A DNA stretch of 64,000 nt from Psychrobacter sp. UBA3480 (GTDB lineage Bacteria > Pseudomonadota > Gammaproteobacteria > Pseudomonadales > Moraxellaceae): positions 103,498-167,497 of the forward strand of contig NZ_DFQV01000002.1 in the NCBI RefSeq assembly GCF_002377945.1, written 5' to 3'. Positions 1-9,400 of the stretch are shown here, piece by piece. Every line of letters starts with the position of its first letter. Position 1 is the stretch's first letter. The translations under genes were made by a program, and so were the position numbers. A model generated the notes under the pieces. The model saw only the letters and a program-made list of their open reading frames with translations. It searched no databases and was not told the origin of the DNA.

Positions 1-1575
1 GTTGATGACATTATCAACTCGCTAACAGCGATGTCAGCGACAGGTAAGATCACAGGGCAAGAATTGGCGGCAGGTATCAATCTTGCTAACGAACGCTACA
101 AAGAGATTGAAAACAACTTTGCAAGATATGCAGCTAAAAGCATCGCAGATAACGGTGGTATCGTAACGTCTGAGCTTGAGAAAGCAGCAGCATTGCAAGG
201 CTTGGCAGTGCAAGCAGATGAAACAGGTAGCGTGTTAGTCACACAGCTTGATAGATCTACTCTTGCAAGTAGTCGCACCAAAGAGCAGATTGACGAATTA
301 GCAGGTGCGGTGGGTATTGGTCTATCTAAGGAGTTTATAAAATCCAGTGCTGGACTTGACGAGCTGATCGATGGCTTTGATGACTTAACCGATGCGGGTT
401 ATGACGCAGGCGATGCGCTAGTTGGTGCACTGACTGAAATGTCTAACAAGGCTAGCAATACAGCCGAGATAGAGTATGTCATTGAAAAATGGAATGAGCT
501 AGGCAAAGAAGGCAAGATAACTGGTCAAGAGCTTGCAGACGGCCTTGACCTATCGCGCAATAAGCTTGATGAACTGACCGATGGTATTAACAGCGTTGCA
601 GAAGCTTATGGTGTACTAGGGCTGAAAACTCGTGAGGAGCTGGCTAAGCAAGCAGGTGCCTTCACTGAGTCATACGATATCATCAAGAAAGATGGTAAGG
701 CCACAGCGCAGCAGTTAGAAGAAGCTTTTGAGAAAACAGCGAAATCAAACATTGCTGCCAATGGCAACGTAGTTGATGCTGTCACTAAGCGTATGGCAGC
801 TGAGCGCGGTGTTACTGTTGCAGTTGACGAGCAAGGCCGCGTCACATTTGAAAAAATGGGGCAGGCAAAGACGGCAAACGATAATGTCACTCGCTCAGTC
901 AACAACATTCGTACAGCCTATGACGGCATATCTAGCAGTGCAGGAGGCGCAGGTAATACCATGGTGCGTGCTGCAAATGAAGCAGCGTCCGCTTATGACA
1001 AGCTACAACAGAAAATCAAAGACGTTAAAGAGGCGCAAGCGGTTGCCAATGCTGATGAAACATTAAACAACCTCCGTATTTATGGCCAAGAGGAAGCACC
1101 AGTTGAGGGCAATCAATTTGGTAGTCGTTTAAGTGTTGAGAACTTCTTGAAGTCGCAAGGGTTGTCAGAAGCTCAAGCGATTGAAGAGGCAAGAAAACTG
1201 TACTCCAAACAAGGAGCATCAAGCGGTGCTCTAGACTTCGGCAAATTACAAGGTTTTACTGAAGGTCAAACACTGACAACAGCCGACCTTAATCGCTATA
1301 AGTCAGCATCAATGTATTTAGCTGAGATTGCTGAAAAGGCCCGTCAAGTCGGCCGTCAACAGGACGGTTATGAAGCGGCAAGGACAGCGACGGCTCAAAT
1401 CACAACGCAAGAGTACAATCGTTTTGATAGCCAACCGAGCTCAAGCAAAACAATTCATGTTAATTTTCAACTTGGCGGTGCAACGGCATCGATGAGTATG
1501 CCAGAGAGCCAAGAAGCATCACTTACAGCTCTACTGCAACAACTACAAGACAGCAAAGCAATAGCAGGTTACTAG
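1..1575 (+). CDS. Phage tail tape measure protein, C-terminal part (5' end outside window)
   Basis: The reading frame is open from base 1, so the gene starts upstream of the window; the visible part is about 524 residues. It is an Ala/Lys/Glu/Asp-rich, largely helical protein without transmembrane or enzymatic motifs, with internal repeats such as GKITGQELA (near bases 43 and 511) and GKATAQQLE (near 694). This is typical of tape measure proteins, which set tail length and are packed inside the tail tube. It is followed by a terminator and then by lysis genes, which supports a phage origin. The family assignment rests on composition, repeats and context, not on a catalytic motif. A minor tail protein is the main alternative. 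Confidence 0.7.
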   Translation, partial: VDDIINSLTAMSATGKITGQELAAGINLANERYKEIENNFARYAAKSIADNGGIVTSELEKAAALQGLAVQADETGSVLVTQLDRSTLASSRTKEQIDELAGAVGIGLSKEFIKSSAGLDELIDGFDDLTDAGYDAGDALVGALTEMSNKASNTAEIEYVIEKWNELGKEGKITGQELADGLDLSRNKLDELTDGINSVAEAYGVLGLKTREELAKQAGAFTESYDIIKKDGKATAQQLEEAFEKTAKSNIAANGNVVDAVTKRMAAERGVTVAVDEQGRVTFEKMGQAKTANDNVTRSVNNIRTAYDGISSSAGGAGNTMVRAANEAASAYDKLQQKIKDVKEAQAVANADETLNNLRIYGQEEAPVEGNQFGSRLSVENFLKSQGLSEAQAIEEARKLYSKQGASSGALDFGKLQGFTEGQTLTTADLNRYKSASMYLAEIAEKARQVGRQQDGYEAARTATAQITTQEYNRFDSQPSSSKTIHVNFQLGGATASMSMPESQEASLTALLQQLQDSKAIAGY

Positions 1576-1597
1576 CCACTCACTGAGTGGTTTTTTT
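1576..1597 (+). terminator. Rho-independent terminator after the tape measure gene
   Basis: CCACTC and GAGTGG pair around a three-base loop, followed by seven T residues. The hairpin begins directly after the TAG stop codon of the tape measure gene. Confidence 0.75.
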
Positions 1598-1621
1598 ATG
1601 TCAAAAATTTGAGGAGGCGTT

Positions 1622-2014
1622 ATGCCACAGAACACACCGTTTCTAGAACTAATCATACTAAAGCTGATGGTATTCCTTCCAAAGGTATTCGCAGCTGTCA
1701 TCGGTGCAATATTTGGATTGATGCTGTCAGGCGACATCGGCAAAGACGGCAAGATACAAGTAAATATGTCAGTGATAGTCAAGTTTACTATCGCTGTTAC
1801 AATCTCACTATTCGGTGGGGCAGCGCATATTGAATTTATGGGCTATCAAGATTATAGCGTGATGACGCAAGGCGCAATCATGCTAGTCTGGGCAGTGTTT
1901 GGGATGTTGGCAATCGGCATTGTTTATCAAGCGATTGCGCTATGGCAGGGCAAGACACTTACAGAAGTGATCAGAGAAGTAAAAGACGCAGCGTTTGCAA
2001 TCTTCGGTAAATAA
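1622..2014 (+). CDS. Holin-like phage membrane protein
   Basis: This 130-residue protein has about three hydrophobic segments (roughly residues 6-35, 50-70 and 83-107) and a short charged C-terminus. The start ATG follows a strong ribosome binding site, GAGGAGG, at 1611-1617. It lies immediately before an endolysin gene, the usual position of a holin, which would form pores in the inner membrane to let the endolysin reach peptidoglycan. Holins are too divergent for a motif-based call, so the name rests on size, topology and neighbour. Terminators flank it on both sides, so it may be transcribed alone. Confidence 0.65.
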   Translation: MPQNTPFLELIILKLMVFLPKVFAAVIGAIFGLMLSGDIGKDGKIQVNMSVIVKFTIAVTISLFGGAAHIEFMGYQDYSVMTQGAIMLVWAVFGMLAIGIVYQAIALWQGKTLTEVIREVKDAAFAIFGK

Positions 2015-2030
2015 TAATCAACACTAAATA

Positions 2031-2053
2031 CGGCCCCAATTTGGGGCTTTTTT
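2031..2053 (+). terminator. Rho-independent terminator after the holin-like gene
   Basis: GCCCCAA and TTGGGGC form a near-perfect stem, followed by a run of six T residues. Confidence 0.8.
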
Positions 2054-2077
2054 AATGTCTGAAATAAGGTGAGATAC

Positions 2078-2659
2078 ATGCAAGAATCTACAATCAAAAA
2101 CCTACAAGCGACAATGAAACTGCACGGTTTCTATAACGGTGACGTTGATGGCACATGGAGCAATCAAGCTCATGCAGGATTTTATGCCATGGCGGAAGCT
2201 GCTATTCATTGTAAAGCTCATAGCGATAAAGACGCTGTGAACAAAGAGGATAAGCCAGTTGAGCCGACAGGTAAATACAATTTGTCTGCAAATTCACTAG
2301 ATCGATTAATAGGCTTGCATCCTGATTTGGTAAAAATCGTTGAACGAGCTATCGAAATTACAGATATTGATTTTAGTGTAGGTGAAGGTCTGCGCTCAAT
2401 CACACGGCAAAAAGAGCTATATCAGCAAGGTGCTACCACGACAATGAATAGCCGTCATTTAACTGGACACGCTGTAGACTTAATTGCACTTGATGAAGAC
2501 GGCAAAGTTTCGTGGAATTGGAAATACTATCATCTGTTAGCCGTGGCAATGAAACAAGCTGCCAAAGATGTAGGCGTGTCGATCGAGTGGGGTGGCGATT
2601 GGAAGACTTTTAAAGATGGTCCGCACTACCAACTACCGTGGTCAAAATATCCAAAGTAA
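2078..2659 (+). CDS. Phage endolysin, peptidase M15 family (L-Ala-D-Glu / D,D-peptidase type)
   Basis: This predicted 193-residue peptidoglycan endopeptidase would cleave the stem peptide during lysis. The N-terminal 40 residues resemble a small peptidoglycan-binding segment (GFYNGDVDGTW). The zinc-site motif SRHLTGHAVDL supplies His127 and Asp134; the later D-G-P-H supplies Asp180 and His183, matching the D-x-x-H spacing of T5/Ply500-type endolysins. No signal peptide is visible, consistent with holin-dependent release. The ATG at 2078 is preferred over a GTG nine bases upstream because AAGGTGA lies five bases before it. It sits directly after the holin-like gene. Exact bond specificity cannot be read from the sequence. 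Confidence 0.88.
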   Translation: MQESTIKNLQATMKLHGFYNGDVDGTWSNQAHAGFYAMAEAAIHCKAHSDKDAVNKEDKPVEPTGKYNLSANSLDRLIGLHPDLVKIVERAIEITDIDFSVGEGLRSITRQKELYQQGATTTMNSRHLTGHAVDLIALDEDGKVSWNWKYYHLLAVAMKQAAKDVGVSIEWGGDWKTFKDGPHYQLPWSKYPK

Positions 2660-2669
2660 TCATATATAA

Positions 2670-2702
2670 GCCCCGTCATTAATTTGGCGGGGTGTTCTTT
2701 TG
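2670..2702 (+). terminator. Probable terminator after the endolysin
   Basis: CCCCG (2671) pairs with CGGGG (2688-2692) across a 12-base loop that has some extra pairing, followed by a T-rich stretch. It closes the plus-strand prophage genes before the minus-strand genes begin. Confidence 0.6.
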
Positions 2703-2711
2703 TGTCTATAG

Positions 2712-2939
2712 TTAGCACATTACACCATAGCTTGTGATAAGAGGTTGAAACAACTCAGCGCCACAGAAATTACTGATCATAAAAAGGACTGTTAGTATAA
2801 TGATTGATAGACATACAGCCCACATAGTTAAAGTTAATGGCCAATTTGTTAAATCTGAATGTCCGCAGCGCCTACAACTTAAATCAGAGCGTCTTACCCT
2901 AGTGTCGCACTTTGGACATTTTTTATAATCAATAAACAA
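2712..2939 (-). CDS. Small zinc-ribbon membrane protein
   Basis: This 75-residue protein is not assigned to a named family. It has an N-terminal pair of knuckles, CPKC and CRRC, spaced like a treble-clef or rubredoxin-type zinc ribbon, then one strongly hydrophobic segment (about residues 35-58). The predicted start is TTG, supported by an excellent ribosome binding site, GGGAGG, five bases upstream; there is no ATG alternative. It lies between the endolysin and the integrase on the opposite strand to the structural genes, a position typical of small lysogeny-expressed accessory genes. It may be a prophage moron gene, but its function is unknown. Confidence 0.6.
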   Translation of the reverse strand: MFIDYKKCPKCDTRVRRSDLSCRRCGHSDLTNWPLTLTMWAVCLSIIILTVLFMISNFCGAELFQPLITSYGVMC

Positions 2940-3085
2940 TTTAGCCTCCCTTTTAAATACTTATTTCATGATAGTATATACGGGTTATTTTAAGTAGACA
3001 AATGTTTGTTTAAAGTATATATGGTACTAATGGCTGGATTCGAATTAAAGAATTAAAAATATAGTATTAATGCTATTTATCGTAT

Positions 3086-4291
3086 CTAGCCTTTTTTGAG
3101 ACTATCTAAATAATCAGCCCACGCCTGCATCATTTCACGACGCTCATCTAGAAAGATGGTCCTATTATAAGCCCGACCATGCATGTCTCTGACATTGTGA
3201 CCTAACTGCATCTCAACCAGGTTCTCAGGATATTTGAGTTTCTCAACAATCAGCGTCCGCGCAGTTGCCCTAAATCCATGTATCGTCTGCTTGGTCCCGT
3301 CATACCCCAGTCGCTTTAAAGCCTGATTCATTGTATTTTCGCTCATCGGTTGTACGGTTGTATGAATAGCAGGGAATAGATATTTACTGCGAGCGTGTAG
3401 TGATAGATCGTGTATTATCTCAATGGCTTGTGCCGGCAATGGCACTATTAAGGATAGACCAGTTCGTCTTTGAGTTTTACGAGGTGTAAAAGTCCAAGTC
3501 CCTTCATCAAGATCGAAGTCATCCCATAGCGCATAACGTAACTCGCCAGCGCGCACAAATAGCATCGGCATTAATTTGATGGCTGTGCGTACTTCAAAGC
3601 TACCCTCATAAATATCAATGGCGTTCAGCAAAATTCCTAATTCTTTTGGATCAATAATAGTAGGGTGGTGCTTTGTTGTTGGAGCCTGTAATGCTCCTAT
3701 TAAGTCTTGAGTTATATCACGCTCACATCTGGCAGTCTGCACACCATACCTAAACACTTGGCCCGCAATAGTTCGCATCTTAATTGCTGTCTCATAGTAC
3801 CCTTGCGCCTCTGCGGTTCTACATGCCTTCAATACGTCAATCGGCTTGATATCAGTGATAGGTATTTCACCAATGTGCTTATTCAGACGTTTAAGCTGTC
3901 TATTGTTATTTGTGATAGTGGCAGGGCTTACGTTACGCTTACGGCTCATATAGTCCTCTGCTACGGCCGCAAACGTATTATTAGATAGCAATTCTTGCTC
4001 GCGTTCATCATCAATTTTCTGTTGCTGCGGATCGATACCTTGTGCCAATAGTGCGCGTATTTCTGATCGTTGCTGTCTCGCTTGTGCCAAGGTAACGTCA
4101 GGATAAAGTCCTAGCGTCATAGTCGCGTGTTTCTTGGTAATTGGCCTAACATAGTTCATTCGCCAAGATTTAGCCCCTAGCTTTGTGACATACAAATACA
4201 TGCCGCCACCATCTGCAAGCTTGTAAGCTTTGTCTTGTGTTTTCGCTTGCTTGACTTGCGTATCAGTCAAAGCCTTAATGGTTTTGGCCAT
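3086..4291 (-). CDS. int: Tyrosine recombinase integrase (P4-type, DUF4102 N-terminus)
   Basis: This 401-residue site-specific recombinase would integrate and excise the prophage. The N-terminal arm-binding domain (about 1-90, with ADGGGMYLYV and W-R-x-x-Y) is followed by a core-binding SAM-like region and a catalytic domain. The catalytic residues are visible: Arg247 in FVRAGELR, His338 and Arg341 in HGFR, His365 in LGH, and the nucleophile Tyr375 in AYNR. Length matches the P4/CP4-57 class. The gene starts 174 bp from the 3' end of tRNA-Arg(CCU) and points away from it, the usual arrangement for an integrase next to its attachment site. A cluster of GGTAT repeats occupies the upstream region. 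Confidence 0.95.
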   Translation of the reverse strand: MAKTIKALTDTQVKQAKTQDKAYKLADGGGMYLYVTKLGAKSWRMNYVRPITKKHATMTLGLYPDVTLAQARQQRSEIRALLAQGIDPQQQKIDDEREQELLSNNTFAAVAEDYMSRKRNVSPATITNNNRQLKRLNKHIGEIPITDIKPIDVLKACRTAEAQGYYETAIKMRTIAGQVFRYGVQTARCERDITQDLIGALQAPTTKHHPTIIDPKELGILLNAIDIYEGSFEVRTAIKLMPMLFVRAGELRYALWDDFDLDEGTWTFTPRKTQRRTGLSLIVPLPAQAIEIIHDLSLHARSKYLFPAIHTTVQPMSENTMNQALKRLGYDGTKQTIHGFRATARTLIVEKLKYPENLVEMQLGHNVRDMHGRAYNRTIFLDERREMMQAWADYLDSLKKG

Positions 4292-4294
4292 TTT

Positions 4295-4368
4295 AAAGGT
4301 ATCCTGTTTAAAGGTATTTTCGGATACCTGCTAGAATACCTTTAAAACAGTGTTATGGAAAGGTATCC
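4295..4368. promoter_or_regulatory. Cluster of AAAGGTATCC-type repeats between integrase and tRNA
   Basis: The core GGTAT occurs five times in 74 bp. AAAGGTATCC is at 4295-4304 and 4359-4368, AAAGGTAT at 4310-4317, and inverted copies GGATACC at 4322-4328 and ATACCTTT at 4336-4343. Repeats of this kind beside an integrase are usually arm-type integrase or excisionase sites, or operators for the integrase promoter. The role here is inferred. Confidence 0.6.
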
Positions 4369-4407
4369 TACGTTGTGTAAGGTTATGATGTGATATGTTG
4401 AGACATC

Positions 4408-4440
4408 AAAAAACCCCACAGCGTATAGGCTATGGGGTTA
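4408..4440 (-). terminator. Terminator downstream of tRNA-Arg
   Basis: Read on the minus strand, AACCCCATAG pairs with CTGTGGGGTT and a run of T residues follows. It lies on the prophage side of the tRNA, so the tRNA transcript now ends in phage-derived DNA if the attachment site is the tRNA 3' end. Confidence 0.75.
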
Positions 4441-4465
4441 TATGATAACTTATGATAATAATTGA

Positions 4466-4500
4466 TGGTGCGCCCACCAAGACTCGAACTCGGATCGATC
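4466..4500. other. Putative prophage attachment core (attL or attR) in the tRNA 3' half
   Basis: P4-type integrases usually recombine within the T-arm or anticodon region of tRNA genes and regenerate the tRNA 3' end. The integrase lies 174 bp away. The partner att copy would be outside the window, so the exact core cannot be delimited. Confidence 0.45.
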
Positions 4501-4541
4501 GCTTAGGAGGCAACTGCTCTATCCTGTTGAGCTATAGGCGC
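4466..4541 (-). tRNA. tRNA-Arg (anticodon CCU)
   Basis: The 76-base minus-strand sequence folds as a complete cloverleaf. The acceptor GCGCCTA pairs with TGGGCGC (one G-U pair), and the encoded CCA end is at 4466-4468. The anticodon stem GTTGC/GCGAT holds the loop CTCCTAA, giving anticodon CCU. The TTCGAGTC T-arm is present. Its 3' end faces the prophage integrase, so it is the likely integration target. Confidence 0.95.
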
Positions 4542-4614
4542 ATTATGGAGTGACATTGTAGAAAAAAGCAGTCATAAAAGCAATCAACAAAAGATAAATA
4601 AAGACAATTTCTTC

Positions 4615-5421
4615 TTACTCACCATTGCTAAGCGCGTCAGTGACATCTACAGCATGATCGCCTGATGCATTTTTCGCCTGTGAGGTTGGTTTAAATAAGT
4701 CATTTACACTGTTCTTATAACCACTAATGTTCTGATAATCATATTTTTTTAGTATATCTTGACCTGTGCTCGATAGTAAAAAATTACGGAAGTTAATAGC
4801 AGTTGTATCGTCTGTCAGGATGACACCTTCAAGCGCTTGTTCATCTTTTAGCGCATAGTTAAAGGGATTTAGAGTGTGTATCTTTTTATCTTTGTTATGC
4901 GCACTATTATCACTATTTTTATCAGAGGCGTCATTTGTACCAGCATCCTCAGTACTTTTTTGACTTTGACCATTTCTATCTTGTGCCTGTTGCAATTCTG
5001 ACTGTAGGAGTGATACCCGTTCTGTAGATAGGCTATCGTCATTGGTAATAATCATATCTGTATCAAAGACAAAGTCAGAGAGTTTGTCTTTGGTAGAAAC
5101 ACTACTTGGTACTGTAAGAAGGTCGTGAGAGGGGACATAGCTCGCTAGCACTTGCACGTGCGGATAACGAGATTCAAAGCTCACAATGATATCGTCCAAA
5201 GGTATCTGTAACTTCTCCTCTGCTCGAATGTATAAAACACTGTCAGCAATCTCTCTTGATTCATCACCTTTCGTACTAGGGTCTGCTTCACTTTCACTTG
5301 CCATGATTGGCAATGGGTCTGTGTTTTTTCGATTACTGGTCCACAACCAAATAAAGACCGCGATAAAGATTGTGAGCAGTAGCATGATTAGCCCAGCCAG
5401 CAGTAGTTTGTAGTCTTTCAT
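4615..5421 (-). CDS. Membrane-anchored protein with periplasmic-binding-protein-like segments
   Basis: This 268-residue protein has one N-terminal hydrophobic segment (about residues 5-28) and a large exported part. Parts of it recall type-2 periplasmic solute-binding proteins of the ModA kind. It has a region around FESRYPHVQV and, near the C-terminus, FRNFLLSSTGQDILKKYDY, which resembles the 'F..fl.S.egq.il.ky' closing helix of those proteins. The middle is a low-complexity Ser/Asp/Lys/Asn linker (about 135-185), which breaks the normal fold, so ligand binding is doubtful. It lies upstream of another hypothetical gene on the same strand, 66 bp apart. Function is unknown. Confidence 0.6.
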   Translation of the reverse strand: MKDYKLLLAGLIMLLLTIFIAVFIWLWTSNRKNTDPLPIMASESEADPSTKGDESREIADSVLYIRAEEKLQIPLDDIIVSFESRYPHVQVLASYVPSHDLLTVPSSVSTKDKLSDFVFDTDMIITNDDSLSTERVSLLQSELQQAQDRNGQSQKSTEDAGTNDASDKNSDNSAHNKDKKIHTLNPFNYALKDEQALEGVILTDDTTAINFRNFLLSSTGQDILKKYDYQNISGYKNSVNDLFKPTSQAKNASGDHAVDVTDALSNGE

Positions 5422-5487
5422 ATATTACTGCTCTTTTATTATTAGTTGATTCATAGCAAAGTTTATATACAGGGTGGTATCTAGTTT

Positions 5488-6015
5488 TTAAAGCTTTTGT
5501 TCTAGTACTTCATCGGTTAATTCAGCCAACATGTCTGCAAAGATATCCGTGTCTGCAGAAGGGGTAGATACTTGTTCTTCATCGACTTCACCATTTTCAT
5601 CAGTATGACCACTGGTTTGGCGATCTGTTAGAAGATCAGATTGGTCGTTTAATACCTTTGCAGCAGGTGTAGTAGTTTGATGCGCTGCTAACGGCGATTC
5701 ACCGGTTAATAATCTGTCTTTTAACCATCTAAACCCATGTGCCTCCCACCATGCTTCGAAACGTGGCAACGTGCTACCACGTACTGCTACAGGTAGATCT
5801 AGCGTTCTCAGTTTCTGCGCAAGGATAGGGTCGCTGATAGCTTGATGGATGCTCAAATAAAGTGAGCTGCTATCATCCGTATAGGGTCGTCTGTTTTGCC
5901 ATGATCTGTCATCGATTTTCATACGTGGCAGTTGCCACAACTCACCGCGATAATACACGACGTACAAGCGTTGTTTTGGATGGACAAAAATGGCATCAAT
6001 GGGACGCAAGGGCAT
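5488..6015 (-). CDS. Conserved hypothetical protein, acidic C-terminus
   Basis: This 175-residue soluble protein is not recognised. It has a compact N-terminal part rich in aromatic residues (VYYRGELWQLPR; FEAWWEAHGFRW) and an acidic, low-complexity C-terminal third (Asp/Glu/Ser/Thr). The ATG at 6015 is chosen over an in-frame TTG at 6036 because the protein then begins with a plausible hydrophobic strand; neither start has a strong ribosome binding site. It probably forms a transcription unit with the following membrane-anchored gene and lies next to recC on the opposite strand. Confidence 0.55.
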   Translation of the reverse strand: MPLRPIDAIFVHPKQRLYVVYYRGELWQLPRMKIDDRSWQNRRPYTDDSSSLYLSIHQAISDPILAQKLRTLDLPVAVRGSTLPRFEAWWEAHGFRWLKDRLLTGESPLAAHQTTTPAAKVLNDQSDLLTDRQTSGHTDENGEVDEEQVSTPSADTDIFADMLAELTDEVLEQKL

Positions 6016-6455
6016 AATATTAAGTAATCCCGTCAATAGAAAGTATTATTTAGATACAGGTTGTAAAGGCCAATTTAAAAACCACAATGAGATTATTTCA
6101 TAGTAAATATGAATGATAGTATAAAACGACACTAAATGTCGCAAGCTTATTATAATATCGGCATTTACACTAGTAAACGATAACCATCAATGGCACACTG
6201 ATAGCAAATTTGGCAAGTCAACGTTATCAATGGATATGCAGAGTTTGCTACTATAATTGTTTTTGTTTACGGCCCTCATGCTAGCAGAAATGCATCATAG
6301 TAACGACCATCAAACATGGATTGATGAGTATCGATTTTTGTTTTGTATTGACGTTTTATAGCGTTTTTGACATTGGATACAGACATCTCATCTATAAGTG
6401 AAGCCTTTTTTATCAATCCTAATATCTCACCTTTATTGCAATCAGATTATTGTCT
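6016..6455. other. Divergent intergenic region before recC
   Basis: About 440 bp without a convincing gene. It contains a short dyad, CGACA-ctaaa-TGTCG, at 6127-6141. A good -10 hexamer TATAAT at 6151-6156 on the plus strand has only a weak -35 (GACACT at 6128). The region must hold promoters for recC and for the leftward hypothetical pair; nothing else is seen. Confidence 0.4.
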
Positions 6456-9400
6456 ATGTTCACTATTATTCAGTCGCACCGTACCGAAAACCTCGTTGAT
6501 CAATTGCTTGTACAATACCAGTCCAAGGATCAGCCGGTTTTTGAACCCTTTATTGTCATTGTACCGTCGATGGTATTGGGCGATTGGTTGGACAAAACTA
6601 TTGCTAGCCGTGCTGGTATTAGTACCTTGGTGCGTACTAAATTTTGGGGTCAGTATCAATGGACACTGATGCAAGATGTATTGACCCGCCATAATGCATA
6701 CTTACTGGCGCAAAACCCTGAAGCGACAACTCTAAATGTACCCGAAGTGGCGGTGTTATCACCGACAGTAATGCAGTGGCGATTATTTGGGTATTTGACT
6801 TATTATCAGGAGTCGATTGTTGCAGATGAAAAGCATCCAGTTCATCCGTTGTTAGCGTCTTTGATTGATGACCCACAGGCAATTGCTCAACAAGACAGTT
6901 TACAACAGGATAAGGCGCAACAAGATGCTCGTATTTGGCAGATGGCAAGCGATTTGGCTAGGGTGTTTAACCGCTATTTGACTCACCGTGAGGATTGGTT
7001 GGCATTATGGTCGCAAAATAAGCCGTTGAACGTAAGTGAGTTGATAGCGGATAAAGATGCATTGTCACTGCGCTTTGATAAGTATGCGCGCGGCACACCT
7101 GAGTGGTTGGTCGACCATTATGTTGAGTTGGAAATTGCCCAACGATTCTTGTGGTCGCATTTGTTTGCCGATGTCCATCTACACCGTGTAGCACTAGAGC
7201 GTGCGTTTTGGTCAGCTTTAAAAGGTAATAAGGCGAACGAACGTGCTCAGTTGCCAACCATACTGCGTATTTTTACCATCCAGCAACTGCCACAGACCGA
7301 GTTAGACTTTCTACAGAGTCTGTCGCAATACATGAATATCACGCTATTGCATTACAATCCATCAAAGCTGTTTTGGGCGGATATCGTCGATAAATCTTGG
7401 TTACAGCGTCAGCAGATTATCAACCCTGAAAGCGTGTTTTTGCGTGATTATGGTCATAGTTTGCTATCGCGTTTGGGCAAGCAGTCGCGCGATGCGTTTG
7501 CCATGCTTGCCAACTTATCAGGTAATGAGCAATACGACGATGCGCTAGTCGAATGGCAAGATAACTTTGATAATGGTGTAGATAATGTGCTCGGTCATTA
7601 CGAGTATGAAAGCGTAGATGCTGCTGATGACGCTGTTAGTACTCAAGATTCGCAAGGCAACCTGAGCTTATTAAAACGTTTGCAAAATGATGTGTTGATG
7701 CTTGATGAGCAATCGACCCAGCAAGCAACGGCCGCTACAGTCTCGCAAGCAGTAAGTAAGCAGATAGAGTCAAGCTTTGATGAAGAAAAGCCAGAAACGG
7801 CTTGGTATGAAGATGAAGCATTAGAGAATAAGCGCTTTGAGAAAGACCGTTTTTGGGCAATCTCTTCTCAAGATAATAGCCTAAGCATTCATTCGTGTCA
7901 TAGTTTGCAGCGTCAGCTTGAAGTATTGCGTATTATGATTGGTCGTTGGCTAAATGAACCTATCAAACTAGGTGAAAAGAAACGCCATATCTCTGACATT
8001 GTGGTGCTGCTACCTGATGTTGAACGTCATCATGCATTGATTGGGTCTATCTTCGTCAATGGTAAGGGTCAAGACGGTTTGACTTTGCCTGCTAAAGTGA
8101 CTGGTGTTGTTGACGCCGATATTCGCCAGTTATGGGAAGCGATTATCGGTTTTTACAAACTATTGGGTAGCCATAGTGCCCGTTTTGAAGCAGCTGAAGT
8201 CTTAGACTGGCTCATGTTACCGCCTTTATTTGAAAGCTTTGGACTGACTCATGAGCAAATGAGCCGTGGCTGTGATTTATTGGTAGAGGCGGGCTTTATT
8301 CGCGGCTTTGACGAGCTTCATCTTAAGCAAACTTTAGACAGCAATGATTACGACTATCGCTTTAGCTTTGCACAGGCATTAGACAGATTAACTTTAGGTC
8401 TGGTCATGCCAGAGGCTGAATTGAGCGACTGCTTATATGATCTAAATGACGATGAATGGCCAAGTACAGCTTTACCAGAAATGACCTTGCCGTTACCACA
8501 AGTGAGCCTGAATGATGCGCTGATTGTTGAAGCGCTTTGCCGCATTTATACTGGTTTGGTTGCACGACGTGATGATCATATACAAAAAATGAAAGCGGAA
8601 GATTGGCTCGACCAGATTGAGACACAAGTTATCCATCGCTACTTTGGCGATGTGGATCAAACACGTACCATGCGCGCCATTTACAATGCGATGAATGGTT
8701 TTAAATCAAGTCTACGAGCCAATCGTCATTATAGGCAGTACGCTAGTGGTGATATCGATAACAGAGAAGTAGAGCAGAGGCTGGCGGGTGTGGAGCAATT
8801 GCCGCTCAAGCTGAGCTTTATGCTAGACAGTATCGAAAACGAGCTTGAAAGTCAGCAAGTCAGTGCGGAGCCGACGGGGGTGATTACCTTTGGTCGATTC
8901 GGTGCACTAAGAAACGTGCCGTTTGAGCTGGTGGTGATGCTCAATATGGATCTTTCTGAGTTTCCTGGGCGTGACCGAGATAACCGCTATGATTTGATGA
9001 AAGCGACCAATGCACGCCGCGGTGACAGAGTTAGTGAAGATGATGACAACGGCGCATTTTTAGATGCGCTACTGTGCGCGCGCAGTGCATGCTGGATGTT
9101 CTACAATGGCCAAAGCTTGACGGACACCCATGAGCATTTGCCAGCCAATCCAGTGAGTGAGCTATTGCAGTTTTTGCAAGGCGAGGTGCAATGGCAGGTG
9201 AACTCGCTTGAGACATTACCCGAGAATATTGATCCTACCACGGAAAGCCTTAAGCGCTATTTGCCGAAATTGATTAAGCAGTGGTTGGTGACTGAGCATC
9301 CTGCACTACCTTTTCATGAGAGTCTGTTTGAGACAGAAATCGAAGGCACTGATGTTTCTGAGCAAGCGTCTCCTGATATTGATGACAATGCTAATGTTAA

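Noticed and set aside
6367..6669. Open frame of 100 codons overlapping the recC start
   Set aside because: It overlaps the N-terminus of RecC in another frame and has no homology that I recognise.
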